A stretch of DNA of 64,000 nt, from positions 1,054,001 to 1,118,000 of the forward strand of contig NZ_JAQNDO010000001.1 in NCBI RefSeq assembly GCF_028369105.1, in the 5' to 3' direction. Numbering within the stretch: position 1 is the first letter of the stretch; each line of letters opens with the position of its first letter. The translations under genes were made by a program, and so were the position numbers. Source of the stretch: Polyangium mundeleinium (GTDB lineage Bacteria; Myxococcota_A; Polyangia; Polyangiales; Polyangiaceae). Under the pieces are notes generated by a model, which was given only the letters and a program-made list of their open reading frames with translations, was not told the origin of the DNA and ran no database searches. This document shows positions 8,157-16,819 of the stretch, in pieces.

Positions 8157-9296
8157 ATGCAGACCATCGACGACGTGGAACGATTGCAGGAGTTCTTCCG
8201 TGAGCATCCCGACGCGCAGATCGTCGCCAGCCGCGAAGGGCATTGCCTTCACGTCAACGAGGCGGCCGCAAGCGCGCTCGGAGGCGACGTCGGGCCGGAG
8301 ACGTTGCTCTCCGAGCGGGTGCATCCAGGGGATTTCGGGCACTTCCTCTCGGAGTGGGCGGCGATCGTCGCGAGCAGCAAGCCGTCCGCATTCGCCGTTC
8401 TCCTCGGCGGCAAGGGCGCGAAGGCTCGGGCCTTCGTCCTCCACGCGCGCCGCGCGTCCTCCGGCGACCGCGTCCACGTGTCGCTGCGGCCCAAGGACGG
8501 GGAGGCCGAAGTGGAGCAGTCGTCCGTGCGCCGCCGCGAGCAGGTGCTGCGCGTCGTCCTCGACAATCTCCCGATCATGGTATGGGCCACCGATAAAGAA
8601 GCCGTGTGCACCTATGCCGACGGCAAAGGCCTGGAGTTCTCCAGCATCAAGCCCGAGTACCTCATCGGCAAGAATTCCTTCGCGCTTTACCCGCCAGAAG
8701 CCACCACGGGATTGAAGAAGGCCCTCGAAGGCACGATATCCCGGCACGTCAGCACCGACAACGGCCAGTACTGGGACAACCGCGTCATCCCCGTGCAGGA
8801 CGCGGACGGGAACGTGACCGGGACCGTGGGCATGTCGCTCAACGTCACCGAGTTGCAGCAAGCCAAGGCCGAGCTTGAAGCGAAGCTCGCGCTCATCGAG
8901 CGTCAGCAAGAGGTGATCCGAAACCTGGAGACCCCCATCATCCAGGTATGGGACCACGTGCTCACGCTGCCCATGGTGGGCGTCGTCGACAGCCGCCGCG
9001 CCGCGCGGGTCATGGATGACGTGCTCGGCGCCGTCAGCCGCTTGTCCGCGCGGTTCGCCATTCTCGATCTGACGGGCGTGGACGTCATCGATACGGCCAC
9101 GGCCGGCCATCTGTTCTCGATCATCGGGGCCGTCCGCCTGCTCGGGGCCGAGGGGATCATCTCCGGCATCCGACCGAACGTCGCGCAGACCATGGTCAGC
9201 ATGGGCATCGACATGTCCAGCGTCCTCACGCTTTCGAGTCTGCGCGACGCGCTCGCGCTTTGCATGCGCCGCATGCGGGCGGAGGGGCGGAGGTAG
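8157..9296 (+). CDS. PAS-STAS sensor protein (RsbR-like), second copy
   Basis: 379 residues: a divergent N-terminal PAS-like region (about 5-120), a clear PAS domain (about 128-232, IMVWATDKEAVCTYADG), a linking helix, and a C-terminal STAS domain (about 258-370). The STAS core AILDLTGVDVIDTATAGHL and IISGIRPNVAQTM match stressosome-type STAS domains, with Thr313 and Ser336 at the phospho-acceptor positions. It shares architecture with the gene at 3952-5298, but the sequences differ enough to be old paralogues. No kinase or phosphatase partner is adjacent. It converges with the P450 gene 22 bp away. Confidence 0.85.
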   Translation: MQTIDDVERLQEFFREHPDAQIVASREGHCLHVNEAAASALGGDVGPETLLSERVHPGDFGHFLSEWAAIVASSKPSAFAVLLGGKGAKARAFVLHARRASSGDRVHVSLRPKDGEAEVEQSSVRRREQVLRVVLDNLPIMVWATDKEAVCTYADGKGLEFSSIKPEYLIGKNSFALYPPEATTGLKKALEGTISRHVSTDNGQYWDNRVIPVQDADGNVTGTVGMSLNVTELQQAKAELEAKLALIERQQEVIRNLETPIIQVWDHVLTLPMVGVVDSRRAARVMDDVLGAVSRLSARFAILDLTGVDVIDTATAGHLFSIIGAVRLLGAEGIISGIRPNVAQTMVSMGIDMSSVLTLSSLRDALALCMRRMRAEGRR

Positions 9297-9312
9297 CAGA
9301 ACTCCGCCCGCC

Positions 9313-9329
9313 CCGCGGTTACGCCGCGG
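9313..9329. terminator. Stem-loop between convergent PAS-STAS and P450 genes
   Basis: CCGCGG-TTACG-CCGCGG overlaps the P450 stop codon and lies 17 bp after the PAS-STAS stop. A GC stem at the meeting point of convergent genes may act in both directions, but each arm is itself palindromic and no T-tract follows. Confidence 0.3.
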
Positions 9330-10677
9330 CCGCGGCCGTCGGTTGCCGTGCGTCGACCCGCACTTTCACGCCTCGGGGCGGCCGCAGCGCGAGGCTTCCG
9401 CTGGGCACGAGCGGTTGTTTGGCGAGGATCGACACGCGATAACGCTGCGCCACGGTCGCCAGGGTGAGCACGGCTTCCATCGTGGCGAAGTGCTGACCCA
9501 TGCATACCCGCGGCCCGAGGCCGAAAGGAATGTAAGCCCCACGGGGGAGCTGCTTATCGGCCCCCGCCCGGAAGCGCTCGGGATCGAAGCGTTCGGGATC
9601 AGCGAAATACGTCGGGTTCCGATGGATCACGTAGGGCGCGACGTAGAGCATGCTTCCCTTTGGGATCGGATACCCTCCGAGGACGATGTCCTCGGTCGTT
9701 TCTCGTGGGAACAAAAGCCAGCCCGTCGGGTAGATGCGCAACGTCTCTTTGATGATCATCGTCGTATAGGCGAGCTGCGGGTAATCCTCGGCCGTCGGGG
9801 GGCGCCCGCCGAGCACGCGGTCGAGCTCCTCCCATAGCGCGGCTTCCACCTCGGGATGTCGCGCAAGCATGATCCACGCCCATACCAGCGTGAACGCCGT
9901 GGTCTCGTGACCCGCGGAGAACATCGCGATCATGTTGTCGCGTAGGTCGTCGTGCGTCACGCCGCCGCGCTCGCCGTGGGCGAGCATCAACATGGACAGG
10001 AGGTCGCCCTTGTCCTGCCCGGTCTTGCGCCAGTCCTCCACGAATTTCATCACGATATCGTTGAGCTCACGGATGGCCGCTCGCTTGCGGCGGTTGTACT
10101 CGCTCGGGACCCACATGGGGATTGGGAACGCGATGTCGTATTCCCTGCCGAGGAGCCCGAGGATGTCGGTCATCGCCGTCGCGGCGCGGGGGACGATGTC
10201 GGTCGCGTCCGCGCTGAACAGGGTCAAGGAGACATTCTGGATCGTGATCCGCAGCATCTCGTTGTCGATCTCGTATTCGCTGCCCGAGCGCCACCCGCGG
10301 ATCCCCTCGAGCGCCTGCTCCACGAAGACCCGACAATAATTGTCGAGGCGCCGCGGCTGGAAGGCAGGCTGCGCCAGCCGGCGCTGCCGGTCATGGACCG
10401 CGCCGTTCGAGGTCACGACGCCGTTGCCGAAGAACGGCGCCACGATCCGCTGGTGAATCCATTCCTTCGGCATCCTTTTCGGATGCTCGACGAGGACCTC
10501 GTGGACACAATCGGGCCGGCTCACGAGATACGCGTTGCGAGGCCCGACACGAAAATGGACGAAGTCACCGTAGGTCTTGGCGAGGCTCGTCAGGAACCCG
10601 AGCTTGTCTTTACGCAGGTCGAGCAAGCTGCCCAGGAGAGGCAGCCCTTGGGGTCCAGGCGGAGATGCAGTTTTCAT
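9319..10677 (-). CDS. Cytochrome P450
   Basis: 452 residues with all P450 signatures: I-helix AGHETT (255-260) for oxygen activation, ExxR (ETLR, Glu311/Arg314), the PERF meander (361-364), and the heme loop FGLGPRVCMG with ligand Cys392. The proline-rich start (PPGPQGLPLLG) and overall look are those of bacterial CYPs close to the CYP102/CYP110-type clan that act on fatty acids or terpenes. No N-terminal membrane anchor or fused reductase is present, so it needs a separate redox partner. It is the last gene of a leftward operon (polyprenyl synthase, UbiA, P450; gaps 24 and 18 bp), which suggests that its substrate is an isoprenoid made by the two upstream products. Confidence 0.93.
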   Translation of the reverse strand: MKTASPPGPQGLPLLGSLLDLRKDKLGFLTSLAKTYGDFVHFRVGPRNAYLVSRPDCVHEVLVEHPKRMPKEWIHQRIVAPFFGNGVVTSNGAVHDRQRRLAQPAFQPRRLDNYCRVFVEQALEGIRGWRSGSEYEIDNEMLRITIQNVSLTLFSADATDIVPRAATAMTDILGLLGREYDIAFPIPMWVPSEYNRRKRAAIRELNDIVMKFVEDWRKTGQDKGDLLSMLMLAHGERGGVTHDDLRDNMIAMFSAGHETTAFTLVWAWIMLARHPEVEAALWEELDRVLGGRPPTAEDYPQLAYTTMIIKETLRIYPTGWLLFPRETTEDIVLGGYPIPKGSMLYVAPYVIHRNPTYFADPERFDPERFRAGADKQLPRGAYIPFGLGPRVCMGQHFATMEAVLTLATVAQRYRVSILAKQPLVPSGSLALRPPRGVKVRVDARQPTAAAAA

Positions 10678-10695
10678 GGGTGTACCTCGATTCCT

Positions 10696-11598
10696 TCAGA
10701 GGACGACGACGGCGGTGATCAGGAGCAGGCAATACCAGCCTGTGAAGAGCAGATAGGTGATGTGATCCTCCCTCGGCGTGCGGAAGAAAGCCACGCGGAG
10801 GCCAATGGCGAGCGCCACGGCCCCGAGGGCGGCGTCCGCGGCCCATACCGCTCCTCGCGCGCCCGCGGGCTGCAGGAGCGCGACATGAACGGCGAGCGGC
10901 AGGAGCCCGAAACACACGGCGAGCAGGATTCGGGTCGCGCGCTCGCCGAAGACGAGCGGGAACGTCAGCCGACCGGCCGCGCGATCCCCATTCATGTCGC
11001 GCAGGTCCTGCACGGAGACCAGGGGGAAAATCACGGCCGCGGGCAAGAGGATCCACCGCCACGCGAGCGGCGAGAGAGGCGTGACCATTTGCCACGCCGC
11101 GGCGAGCTGAACGAGGATCCCGAGCGACATGCAAAGGTTCTTGACGACCCAGTTGCGCGCGCCGAGCACGACGTTGTGCACGAGGATGATGAGCTGCCAG
11201 CCGAGCGCATACTCGATGACCCCGAGCCACGCGCCCATCAGGGTGAACAGCGCCATCACGACGGCCCAGCGCAACCACGCGCCGCGCACCGACACGAGGC
11301 CCGTCACCAGTGGCCGATGTGGCTTGTTGCGCCGATCCTCTTCGAGTCCCGTGGCCTGGTTGGCGAGACAAAACGCGTAAAGATAGAGGCAGAAGTAAAG
11401 CAAGCTGCGCGTGATCACGCCCGGCAGCCGCGCCGGCTCCGCGCCCGACGTCTTCCACGCCGCCAGCGTGAACAGGAACGCCGGGGCGACCGCGGAAGAC
11501 AGGTCGCCCGCGACGAACGACCAGAAGAGCGACAGCTCGCGCACGATGACGTTTGGCGTGGCGCGCGCGGCCCGCAGGTTGGAAGGGAAGACGTTCAT
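10696..11598 (-). CDS. UbiA-family membrane prenyltransferase or terpene cyclase
   Basis: 300 residues, very hydrophobic, with 8-9 predicted membrane helices. Two Asp-rich Mg-diphosphate motifs are present: a first motif beginning Asn80-Gln81 and continuing Glu86-Glu87-Asp88 and NKPHRP (91-96), and a second at DLRDMNGD (Asp198, Asp201, Asp205). The spaced NQ-ED-NKP-RP form differs from the NDxxD of ubiquinone-type enzymes and resembles, as I recall, UbiA members in fungal and bacterial terpenoid clusters, including membrane-bound terpene cyclases. GGAGG lies 6 bases before the start. With polyprenyl synthase upstream and P450 downstream and no aromatic-acceptor gene, cyclisation of a prenyl diphosphate is as plausible as aromatic prenylation. 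Confidence 0.85.
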   Translation of the reverse strand: MNVFPSNLRAARATPNVIVRELSLFWSFVAGDLSSAVAPAFLFTLAAWKTSGAEPARLPGVITRSLLYFCLYLYAFCLANQATGLEEDRRNKPHRPLVTGLVSVRGAWLRWAVVMALFTLMGAWLGVIEYALGWQLIILVHNVVLGARNWVVKNLCMSLGILVQLAAAWQMVTPLSPLAWRWILLPAAVIFPLVSVQDLRDMNGDRAAGRLTFPLVFGERATRILLAVCFGLLPLAVHVALLQPAGARGAVWAADAALGAVALAIGLRVAFFRTPREDHITYLLFTGWYCLLLITAVVVL

Positions 11599-11622
11599 GT
11601 CGAACCTCCGTGGTTGCCGGCT

Positions 11623-12534
11623 TCATCCAAGGCTCTGGGCGAGCGACGCGGCGAGGGCCACGAGCGGCGTCGCGCGGTCGCCGAAGCAGGCGAGGTCGCT
11701 CATGGCGTGCTCGATCAAAACCTCCACGTGGCGGTGGGACTCCGCGAGCCCCAGCACGCTCGGATACGTCGCTTTTCGAGCGGATGCGTCTTTTCCGACG
11801 CTCTTGCCGACCGCCTCGCAGGTGGACGTGAGGTCGAGGATATCGTCGACGATCTGGAAGGCGAGCCCCAGCCTCTGCGCATAACGGCGGAGGCGCGCCG
11901 TGGTGAGCGCATCTGCGCCGCCGAGGATCGCCCCGGAGAGCACGGACGCTTCGAGGAGCGCTCCCGTCTTGCGGGTATGAATGTCCTCGAGCGCCTCCAC
12001 ACCGACGCCGTATTTGCCTTCGTGCGCGAGATCCTCCACCTGGCCGCCGGCGAGCCCCCTCGGGCCCGCGGCGCGGCCGAGCTCGGCGATGACCGCGAGC
12101 GTCCGTTGGGCCGGAACGCCGACGGTGCGGCGGGCGATGAGCTCGAACGAATGGGCGAGAAGGCTGTCGCCAGCGAGGATAGCGAGCGCTTCTCCGTGCA
12201 TTTTGTGGTTCGTGAGGCGGCCGCGCCTGTAATCGCCGTCGTCCATCGCCGGCAGATCGTCGTGGATCAGCGACATCGTGTGGATCATCTCGATGGCGCA
12301 AGCGGTGGGCAGCGCGATTTCGGCCCGAGGGCCCGCGAGCTCGCAGGCCGCGAGGCACAGGATGGGTCGCAGCCGCTTTCCGCCGGCGAGCAAGGAATAA
12401 CGCATGGCCTCGTAGAGCGCGCGAGGCTCTTCGATGGCCAGATAGCTCTCCAGCGTCGCATCGATCCTCGCTCGACGGATGCTCAGGTAAGCCCTCAGAT
12501 CGAACGAACGGTTGGGTTCGACATTCATTGTCAT
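11623..12534 (-). CDS. Short-chain polyprenyl diphosphate synthase (FPP/GGPP type)
   Basis: 303 residues from the ATG at 12534, which has GGAGG upstream; a longer frame to 12699 lacks a ribosome site. It has GGKRLRP (51-57), the first Asp-rich motif DDLPAMDD (92-99, with the two-residue insertion of bacterial FPP/GGPP synthases), and the second motif DDILD (230-234). The residue five before the first Asp is Met87 rather than an aromatic, which in this family tends to permit products longer than C15, so GGPP is a reasonable guess. It leads the operon with UbiA and P450 and presumably supplies their prenyl diphosphate substrate. Confidence 0.9.
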   Translation of the reverse strand: MTMNVEPNRSFDLRAYLSIRRARIDATLESYLAIEEPRALYEAMRYSLLAGGKRLRPILCLAACELAGPRAEIALPTACAIEMIHTMSLIHDDLPAMDDGDYRRGRLTNHKMHGEALAILAGDSLLAHSFELIARRTVGVPAQRTLAVIAELGRAAGPRGLAGGQVEDLAHEGKYGVGVEALEDIHTRKTGALLEASVLSGAILGGADALTTARLRRYAQRLGLAFQIVDDILDLTSTCEAVGKSVGKDASARKATYPSVLGLAESHRHVEVLIEHAMSDLACFGDRATPLVALAASLAQSLG

Positions 12535-12984
12535 TGCGGCCTCCTGCGGGCAGAGCGATACCGTTCGCGCGTGCCGGATCGCGCGTCGACGGTCTCGCGC
12601 GGGCGCTCCGGCACATGCCGGAGACACCGAGCCGCGCGATGCTCCCCACGGATGATGGATGTTATCGATTCGTCCGCGAAACATCCGCAGACGACACAAA
12701 CCTCATGACTCGGCAGCGGACCCGACGACCCCGCAAGCCCCCCCTACGAGCTTGGTTCGTTCCGGGCTCCTTCCGGCATACCCGCGTGAGTAGCTCACGC
12801 GAGCGCCACTACATGCAACAGACGTACAGAGTGTGTCCTGACATAACTAAGTCAGTCGTCAACCGTCGAAAACTTGCTCCGTGTCTGCAGGAGTACGGGA
12901 CCATCATACCCCCGGTCGCGGCATCGTGGTCCAGTGAGCTTTCCGGTTCTCGTCCGTCGTAGCGCTGAATATCCGTGGGTTCCC
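12535..12984. other. 450-bp intergenic region upstream of the isoprenoid operon
   Basis: No convincing gene. It holds a perfect 8-bp-arm palindrome (12783-12801) and a looser one, TGACATAACTAAGTCA (12839-12854), in a locally AT-richer stretch (about 12800-12880). This is the likely control region for the leftward operon and possibly for the rightward small gene at 12985. Confidence 0.5.
12783..12801. promoter_or_regulatory. Palindrome CGCGTGAG-TAG-CTCACGCG (operator candidate)
   Basis: Perfect 8-bp inverted repeat with a 3-bp spacer, about 250 bp upstream of the polyprenyl synthase start. The core CGTGAG-N3-CTCACG is repeated at 8020-8034. It looks like a dimeric-regulator site; it is not followed by a T-tract, so termination is unlikely. 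Confidence 0.4.
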
Positions 12985-13325
12985 ATGAACTACGATGACT
13001 TCATCCGAACACGCCGCTATGTCGAGGATGCGCGCCCTGCGCTGCCCTGGTGGGAGGAATCCTGGGAGCCGTGGTGCGGCGCATCTGCGAGCGTCGAGGC
13101 GACGGGTCGCGCCCCGACGTGCTCGGGGCCTACATCTACGGGCTGCCCGACGATCCGCTCGTGATCTTCGATGTGAACCACCCGGCCGGCCGATGGCTCC
13201 TCAATCTGGAGGATTCGGCCCTGTTCGGTGATGACCTGCATTCGCTCGAGCGGTCCCTGTTGGAGTGGGCGGATGGTCTTTACGACGAGGAGACGTGGCA
13301 GAGGTTCGTCGTGTCGCAGCGGTGA
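12985..13325 (+). pseudogene. Small hypothetical gene, apparently frameshifted
   Basis: The frame from ATG 12985 encodes a plausible N-terminus (MNYDDFIRTRRYVEDARPAL, then a Trp-rich segment WWEESWEPW). Near 13112-13118 coding-like sequence moves to another frame and continues as VLGAYIYGLPDDPLVIFDVN through LLEWADGLYDEETWQRF to 13325. Joined, they would give a protein of about 112 residues with no recognised family. A one-base insertion/deletion or a sequencing error explains the break. The acidic, Trp-rich small-protein character recalls immunity proteins, but nothing adjacent supports that. Confidence 0.45.
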
Positions 13326-13517
13326 ACTCGCACCGCACGCAGCTACTCAGCCACCGCCGCGCGTTGTGCCGAGGAGTTTTCGCGCAATGCTGCCGGCACC
13401 GCAAGTCATCGATAAGGCGTCGGCGAGAGCCATCCCTGCGGGGTTTGCCGCCAAAAGTAACGCTTTCGCGCTTCTCGCTTGCTCTGATCGCACGAAACGT
13501 TCATAAGAGGCGGCATC

Positions 13518-14033
13518 ATGAACGGCGCGCTCGTAACGACCGAACGGCTCACGATACGTAAACTGACGCCGGCCGACGCGCCGTTCATTCTCCGCCTGGT
13601 CAATGACCCGGATTTTCTACGGTACATCGGCGATCGCGGCGTGCGGACGCTCGAGGACGCCGAGGCGTACCTCCGCAACGGGCCGATTGCCAGCTATGAA
13701 CGCAACGGGCACGGGCTATGGGGCGTCGCCCTCACGGCGACGGGTGAGCTGATGGGCATGTCGGGGTTGCTGAAGCGCGAGGAATACGCGGATGTCGATA
13801 TCGGCTACGCCTTTTTGCCGGAGTTTCGCGGCGGCGGGTACGCCTTCGAATCGGGATCGGCGGTGCTTCGGATCGCGGCCGAAGTGCTCGCGCTTCGCAA
13901 GGTGATCGCGCTCGTTTCGCCCGCGAACGCCGCCTCGATCGGCCTCCTGATAAAGTTCGGATTTACGCGCTCCGCGATGGAGGCGGAGGATTCGAACACG
14001 GTTCTCTACGAATGGGTTCCGTCGCCACCCTGA
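13518..14033 (+). CDS. GNAT N-acetyltransferase (RimJ/RimL type)
   Basis: 171 residues matching the RimJ/RimL-like Acetyltransf_3 pattern: an N-terminal TERLTIRKLTPADAPFI, the central VDIGYAFLPEFRGGGYAFE segment containing the acetyl-CoA pyrophosphate loop, and the C-terminal NAASIGLLIKFGF block. It would transfer acetyl from acetyl-CoA to an amine of a protein N-terminus or small molecule. It is a stand-alone gene between the frameshifted small gene and the insertion element, with GAGGCGGCATC upstream of the start. Confidence 0.88.
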   Translation: MNGALVTTERLTIRKLTPADAPFILRLVNDPDFLRYIGDRGVRTLEDAEAYLRNGPIASYERNGHGLWGVALTATGELMGMSGLLKREEYADVDIGYAFLPEFRGGGYAFESGSAVLRIAAEVLALRKVIALVSPANAASIGLLIKFGFTRSAMEAEDSNTVLYEWVPSPP

Positions 14034-14245
14034 CGAGACGCGTGTACTGCTCCTTCCGCCAGCGTTCGCACGGTGTCTGACAAGCTCGAATGCGCCGCTC
14101 CCGTTGCTCGCGCGGTCAAGCTTGGATAGGATGCGGGACACGATGTCGAAGGATCCACGCTGCGGCGCATGACCGACGCCAAGATTCAAGAGCGCCTCGA
14201 CGCCAACCTCGACCCGAAATCGGCGGCGCGGCGGAGGGCGCCGGC

Positions 14246-15764
14246 CTAGCACTACTCTGCCACCACCAACCACACCTTCATATCGGCACGAGCGCCCGCA
14301 CCGTCGCTCCGCACCGCGCGCATCTCATGGGCGCAGCGAGCCTTTGAATCAGTCGCCGCCGGATCTCCGGTAGCGACGGTTCAGGCGGTGGGCCGCTGCG
14401 CCCAAGCTTTTTTTTCGGCGTTGCGTAGGTGCTGAAGGAAGGCGAAGGCCATCATCGTCAGGAGCGCGTGATGATGCAGCGCGTGCCAGGAGCGGCACTC
14501 GACATGGTCGAGTCCGAGCTCCTCTTTCATCTGCTGATGTGCTTGCTCGCAAGCCCAGCGCGCCTTGATCACCGAGGCGAGCGTTCCGAGTTCGGTGTCG
14601 GGCGGGTAGTTCGAAAGGTAATACTTCCGCACGCCGTTCGCGCGCTTTTCGCAGACGAGCCAGGCTTCTTCGCCTGGCCCACGATTGTGTCCGATGACCT
14701 TCGGCCCATCAGCCACACGCACGCGGATGGCGGCAAACGACGCGGAGAGCGGGCCTTTCGTCCCGTCACGCCATTGTACCTCCTTGAAGCCGTTCTTTGC
14801 GCGCGTCGAGAATACCTCCTGCGCCTTCCTCGGAGCAGCCGACACCTTCCCACGCTGTGGCGGACGCCCGCCTGGTCGTGTTCGCTCGGGCGCGGCCACA
14901 CGAACGGACTTCGGATAGACGAGCTGGTTCGGATTCACGCCCACTGCCCACTTCAGCTTCAACTCCGAAAGCCCACGCCGGAACGCGGCGCACGCGCCGT
15001 ACCCCGCGTCCGCCAAGACATCGCCGAACTCGATGCCGCTGCGCATGATGCGCTCGATCTCGGCGAGCGCGATCTGCCACTTCGTCCGGAATACCACGTC
15101 CTCGGGTACCTTCGCGCGTCGCCGTCGCTCTGGATCGCGCGCCCATTGCTTCGGGAGGTAAAGCCGGAGCGCGACCGGGACGGGCACCTCGTCACGCGCA
15201 AGCGTGATGGAGACGAGAGCCTGGCAGTTGGCGTTCTTGCCGAGTTGCCCGCAGTACTGATGCGCGACGCCGACCGAGTGCATTCCCTTCTTTGGAATTG
15301 CGGTGTAGTAATGATGAGGTGGGCGTTCTTGCCGCCGACGAGCGCTCCAGCCTTCTCGAGGAGCACGCGCTCGTGCCCGGCCGTGTCCCAGCGAGAGGTC
15401 GAGATGAAGGGGTGAAGCTGCTGCGTCTCACCTGGGCAAACTCGCGCGGCCATCGGCTCGATGCTCTTGCGGTCGCCTGGCCCGAGCAGCCCACGTAGGT
15501 AGACCGGCCCCCACTTCTGCTGGGACGGGTAGCCGAACTCGTGCAGGAACGGTGCAAACCAGTGCTCGAACTCGCGCTCCCAGTGTTCCTCAGGAAGTTC
15601 GTCACTCTCGAATGTGGGTTTGACGGCGGTCACGCGGGCAAACCAGCGCAAGGGAAGACGCTGGGCCAAATTTTTCGCCACGGCAGACCACGAAGGGCCG
15701 TAGATCAAGCTCGGCACGCGTCAGGTCGCGGGCAGGGTCGGTCAGGATGGCAGAGTAGTGCTAG
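14246..15764. mobile_element. IS701-like insertion sequence with CTAG target duplication
   Basis: CTAGCACTACTCTGCCA at 14246-14262 is matched by its exact reverse complement at 15748-15764. The outermost CTAG on both sides fits the 4-bp YTAR target duplication typical of the IS701 family, so the element proper is about 14250-15760 (about 1.5 kb) with 13-bp perfect terminal repeats that continue imperfectly inward. Its single transposase gene (14381-15717) is frameshifted. Intact ends and target duplication imply direct insertion here. It separates the GNAT gene from the second UbiA gene. Confidence 0.9.
14381..15717 (-). pseudogene. IS701-family DDE transposase, frameshifted
   Basis: The N-terminal part (frame ending about 15310) has YLRGLLGPGDRKSIEPMA and RWDTAGHERVLLEKAG, and the C-terminal part (from about 15310 down to 14381) has IPKKGMHSVGVAHQYCGQLG, the VLADAGYG block with the second catalytic Asp, and KARWACEQAHQQMKEELG with the catalytic Glu region. 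The two parts lie in different frames. The break is exactly at the first catalytic block, normally IDDTxxPKKG: a base appears lost near 15309, leaving LII directly before TAC-ACC-GCA. The enzyme is therefore probably inactive unless frameshifting occurs. The element could still be mobilised in trans. Confidence 0.88.
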
Positions 15765-15927
15765 CGACGACCGGCGAGGAGCTCGTCCCCCAAACGCTTC
15801 CCATCTCGAAGGAGGCGTAGAGACCACGCGTGCCCGCGGAGGTTGGCTTGCGTGGTCCGTCACGAAGGCGCTTGACAGAACTACATTCAAGCGCTTACTC
15901 CCCGTCTGGGCTCCAGGCGCATTCTCT

Positions 15928-16815
15928 ATGAACCAGCTCGCAACACGCACCAGGCCTTTCCTGGGCACGCTTCGCCTGAGCCGCGTCGAGGAATTTTACG
16001 GCAACACCATTGCCCTCGTCGCGCTCGGGACACTTTTCAACCCTCGGCTCTCGGCAGCGGACATCGTTCTTCTCTTCACGGCCAATCTCTTGCTGACGAT
16101 CTTCGCCTTTGCTATCAACGATGTCGAGGACGCAGAGGACGACAGCAAAGATGCGCAGAAGGTCGTTCGCAACCCCATCTGCGCTCGTTTGCTCACGCAG
16201 GGCCAGGCGCTCGTGCTGAGCTGGCTCTCTGCGTTCGCCGGCCTCGCGCTCCTTTGGCCTTTCGGGGGGCGCGTGGTCCTCCTGGGAACCGTGAACGTGG
16301 CCCTCGGATTCTTGTATTCGTACAAGCGAATCCGGCTCAAGGCCATGCCCTTCATCGACCTCATTTCCCATGGCCTCTTCCTGGGCACCCTCCAATTTCT
16401 CAGCGTCACGTACGCCCGCGCCCCCGATCTCCCTCGTTCGGCCGCGCTGGGCGCTGTCTTCATCTGCACGATCTCCATGGCGGGCGACCTGTGGAACGAA
16501 ATTCGCGACTTCGAGGTCGATCGAAAGACGGGCATCCGAAATACCGCCTCGGTGCTCGACGTCCGGCGCATCGAGCCCATGCTGCCGCACCTCTTCGTCT
16601 GGCCCTCGGTGGGCGTGGCGTCGCTCGTCCTCCTGAACCTCTCGGGCACGCAAAGGCTGATCGTCGGGCTCGCTGTGGCTGCGCTTTGTCTGGTCTTCGT
16701 GCTGCTCCCGTCGGGTCTCAAGAAACGAATGGTGACCGATCAGGCGCAATGGCTCGCGACGCTCGCGGGCCTTTTGCTCCTCGTGATATGCCGCGCCACC
16801 TCCACGGTACCCTGA
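15928..16815 (+). CDS. UbiA-family prenyltransferase (second)
   Basis: 295 residues from ATG 15928, with about eight membrane helices. The first Mg-diphosphate motif is NDVEDAEDD (Asn64, Asp65, Asp68, Asp71/72), and the second is EIRDFEVDRKTG (Asp194, Asp198). These are the classical NDxxDxxxD and DxxxD motifs of acceptor-prenylating UbiA enzymes such as chlorophyll, quinone or archaeal-lipid-type transferases; it is unlike the variant at 10696. The acceptor is unknown. The alpha/beta hydrolase gene begins 4 bp after its stop, indicating an operon. The IS element lies 163 bp upstream and may have affected the original promoter. Confidence 0.85.
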   Translation: MNQLATRTRPFLGTLRLSRVEEFYGNTIALVALGTLFNPRLSAADIVLLFTANLLLTIFAFAINDVEDAEDDSKDAQKVVRNPICARLLTQGQALVLSWLSAFAGLALLWPFGGRVVLLGTVNVALGFLYSYKRIRLKAMPFIDLISHGLFLGTLQFLSVTYARAPDLPRSAALGAVFICTISMAGDLWNEIRDFEVDRKTGIRNTASVLDVRRIEPMLPHLFVWPSVGVASLVLLNLSGTQRLIVGLAVAALCLVFVLLPSGLKKRMVTDQAQWLATLAGLLLLVICRATSTVP

Positions 16816-16819
16816 ATCC

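Noticed and set aside
9952..12708. 918-codon + strand frame across the P450-UbiA-polyprenyl synthase operon
   Set aside because: Shadow frame; all conserved motifs are on the minus strand, and the composition (His/Arg/Glu) is that of reverse-frame GC-rich codons.
14129..14249. Short frames immediately left of the IS element as a gene split by the insertion
   Set aside because: Rejoining across one CTAG gives either an immediate TAG stop or a short frame without recognisable family; not enough to claim an interrupted gene.
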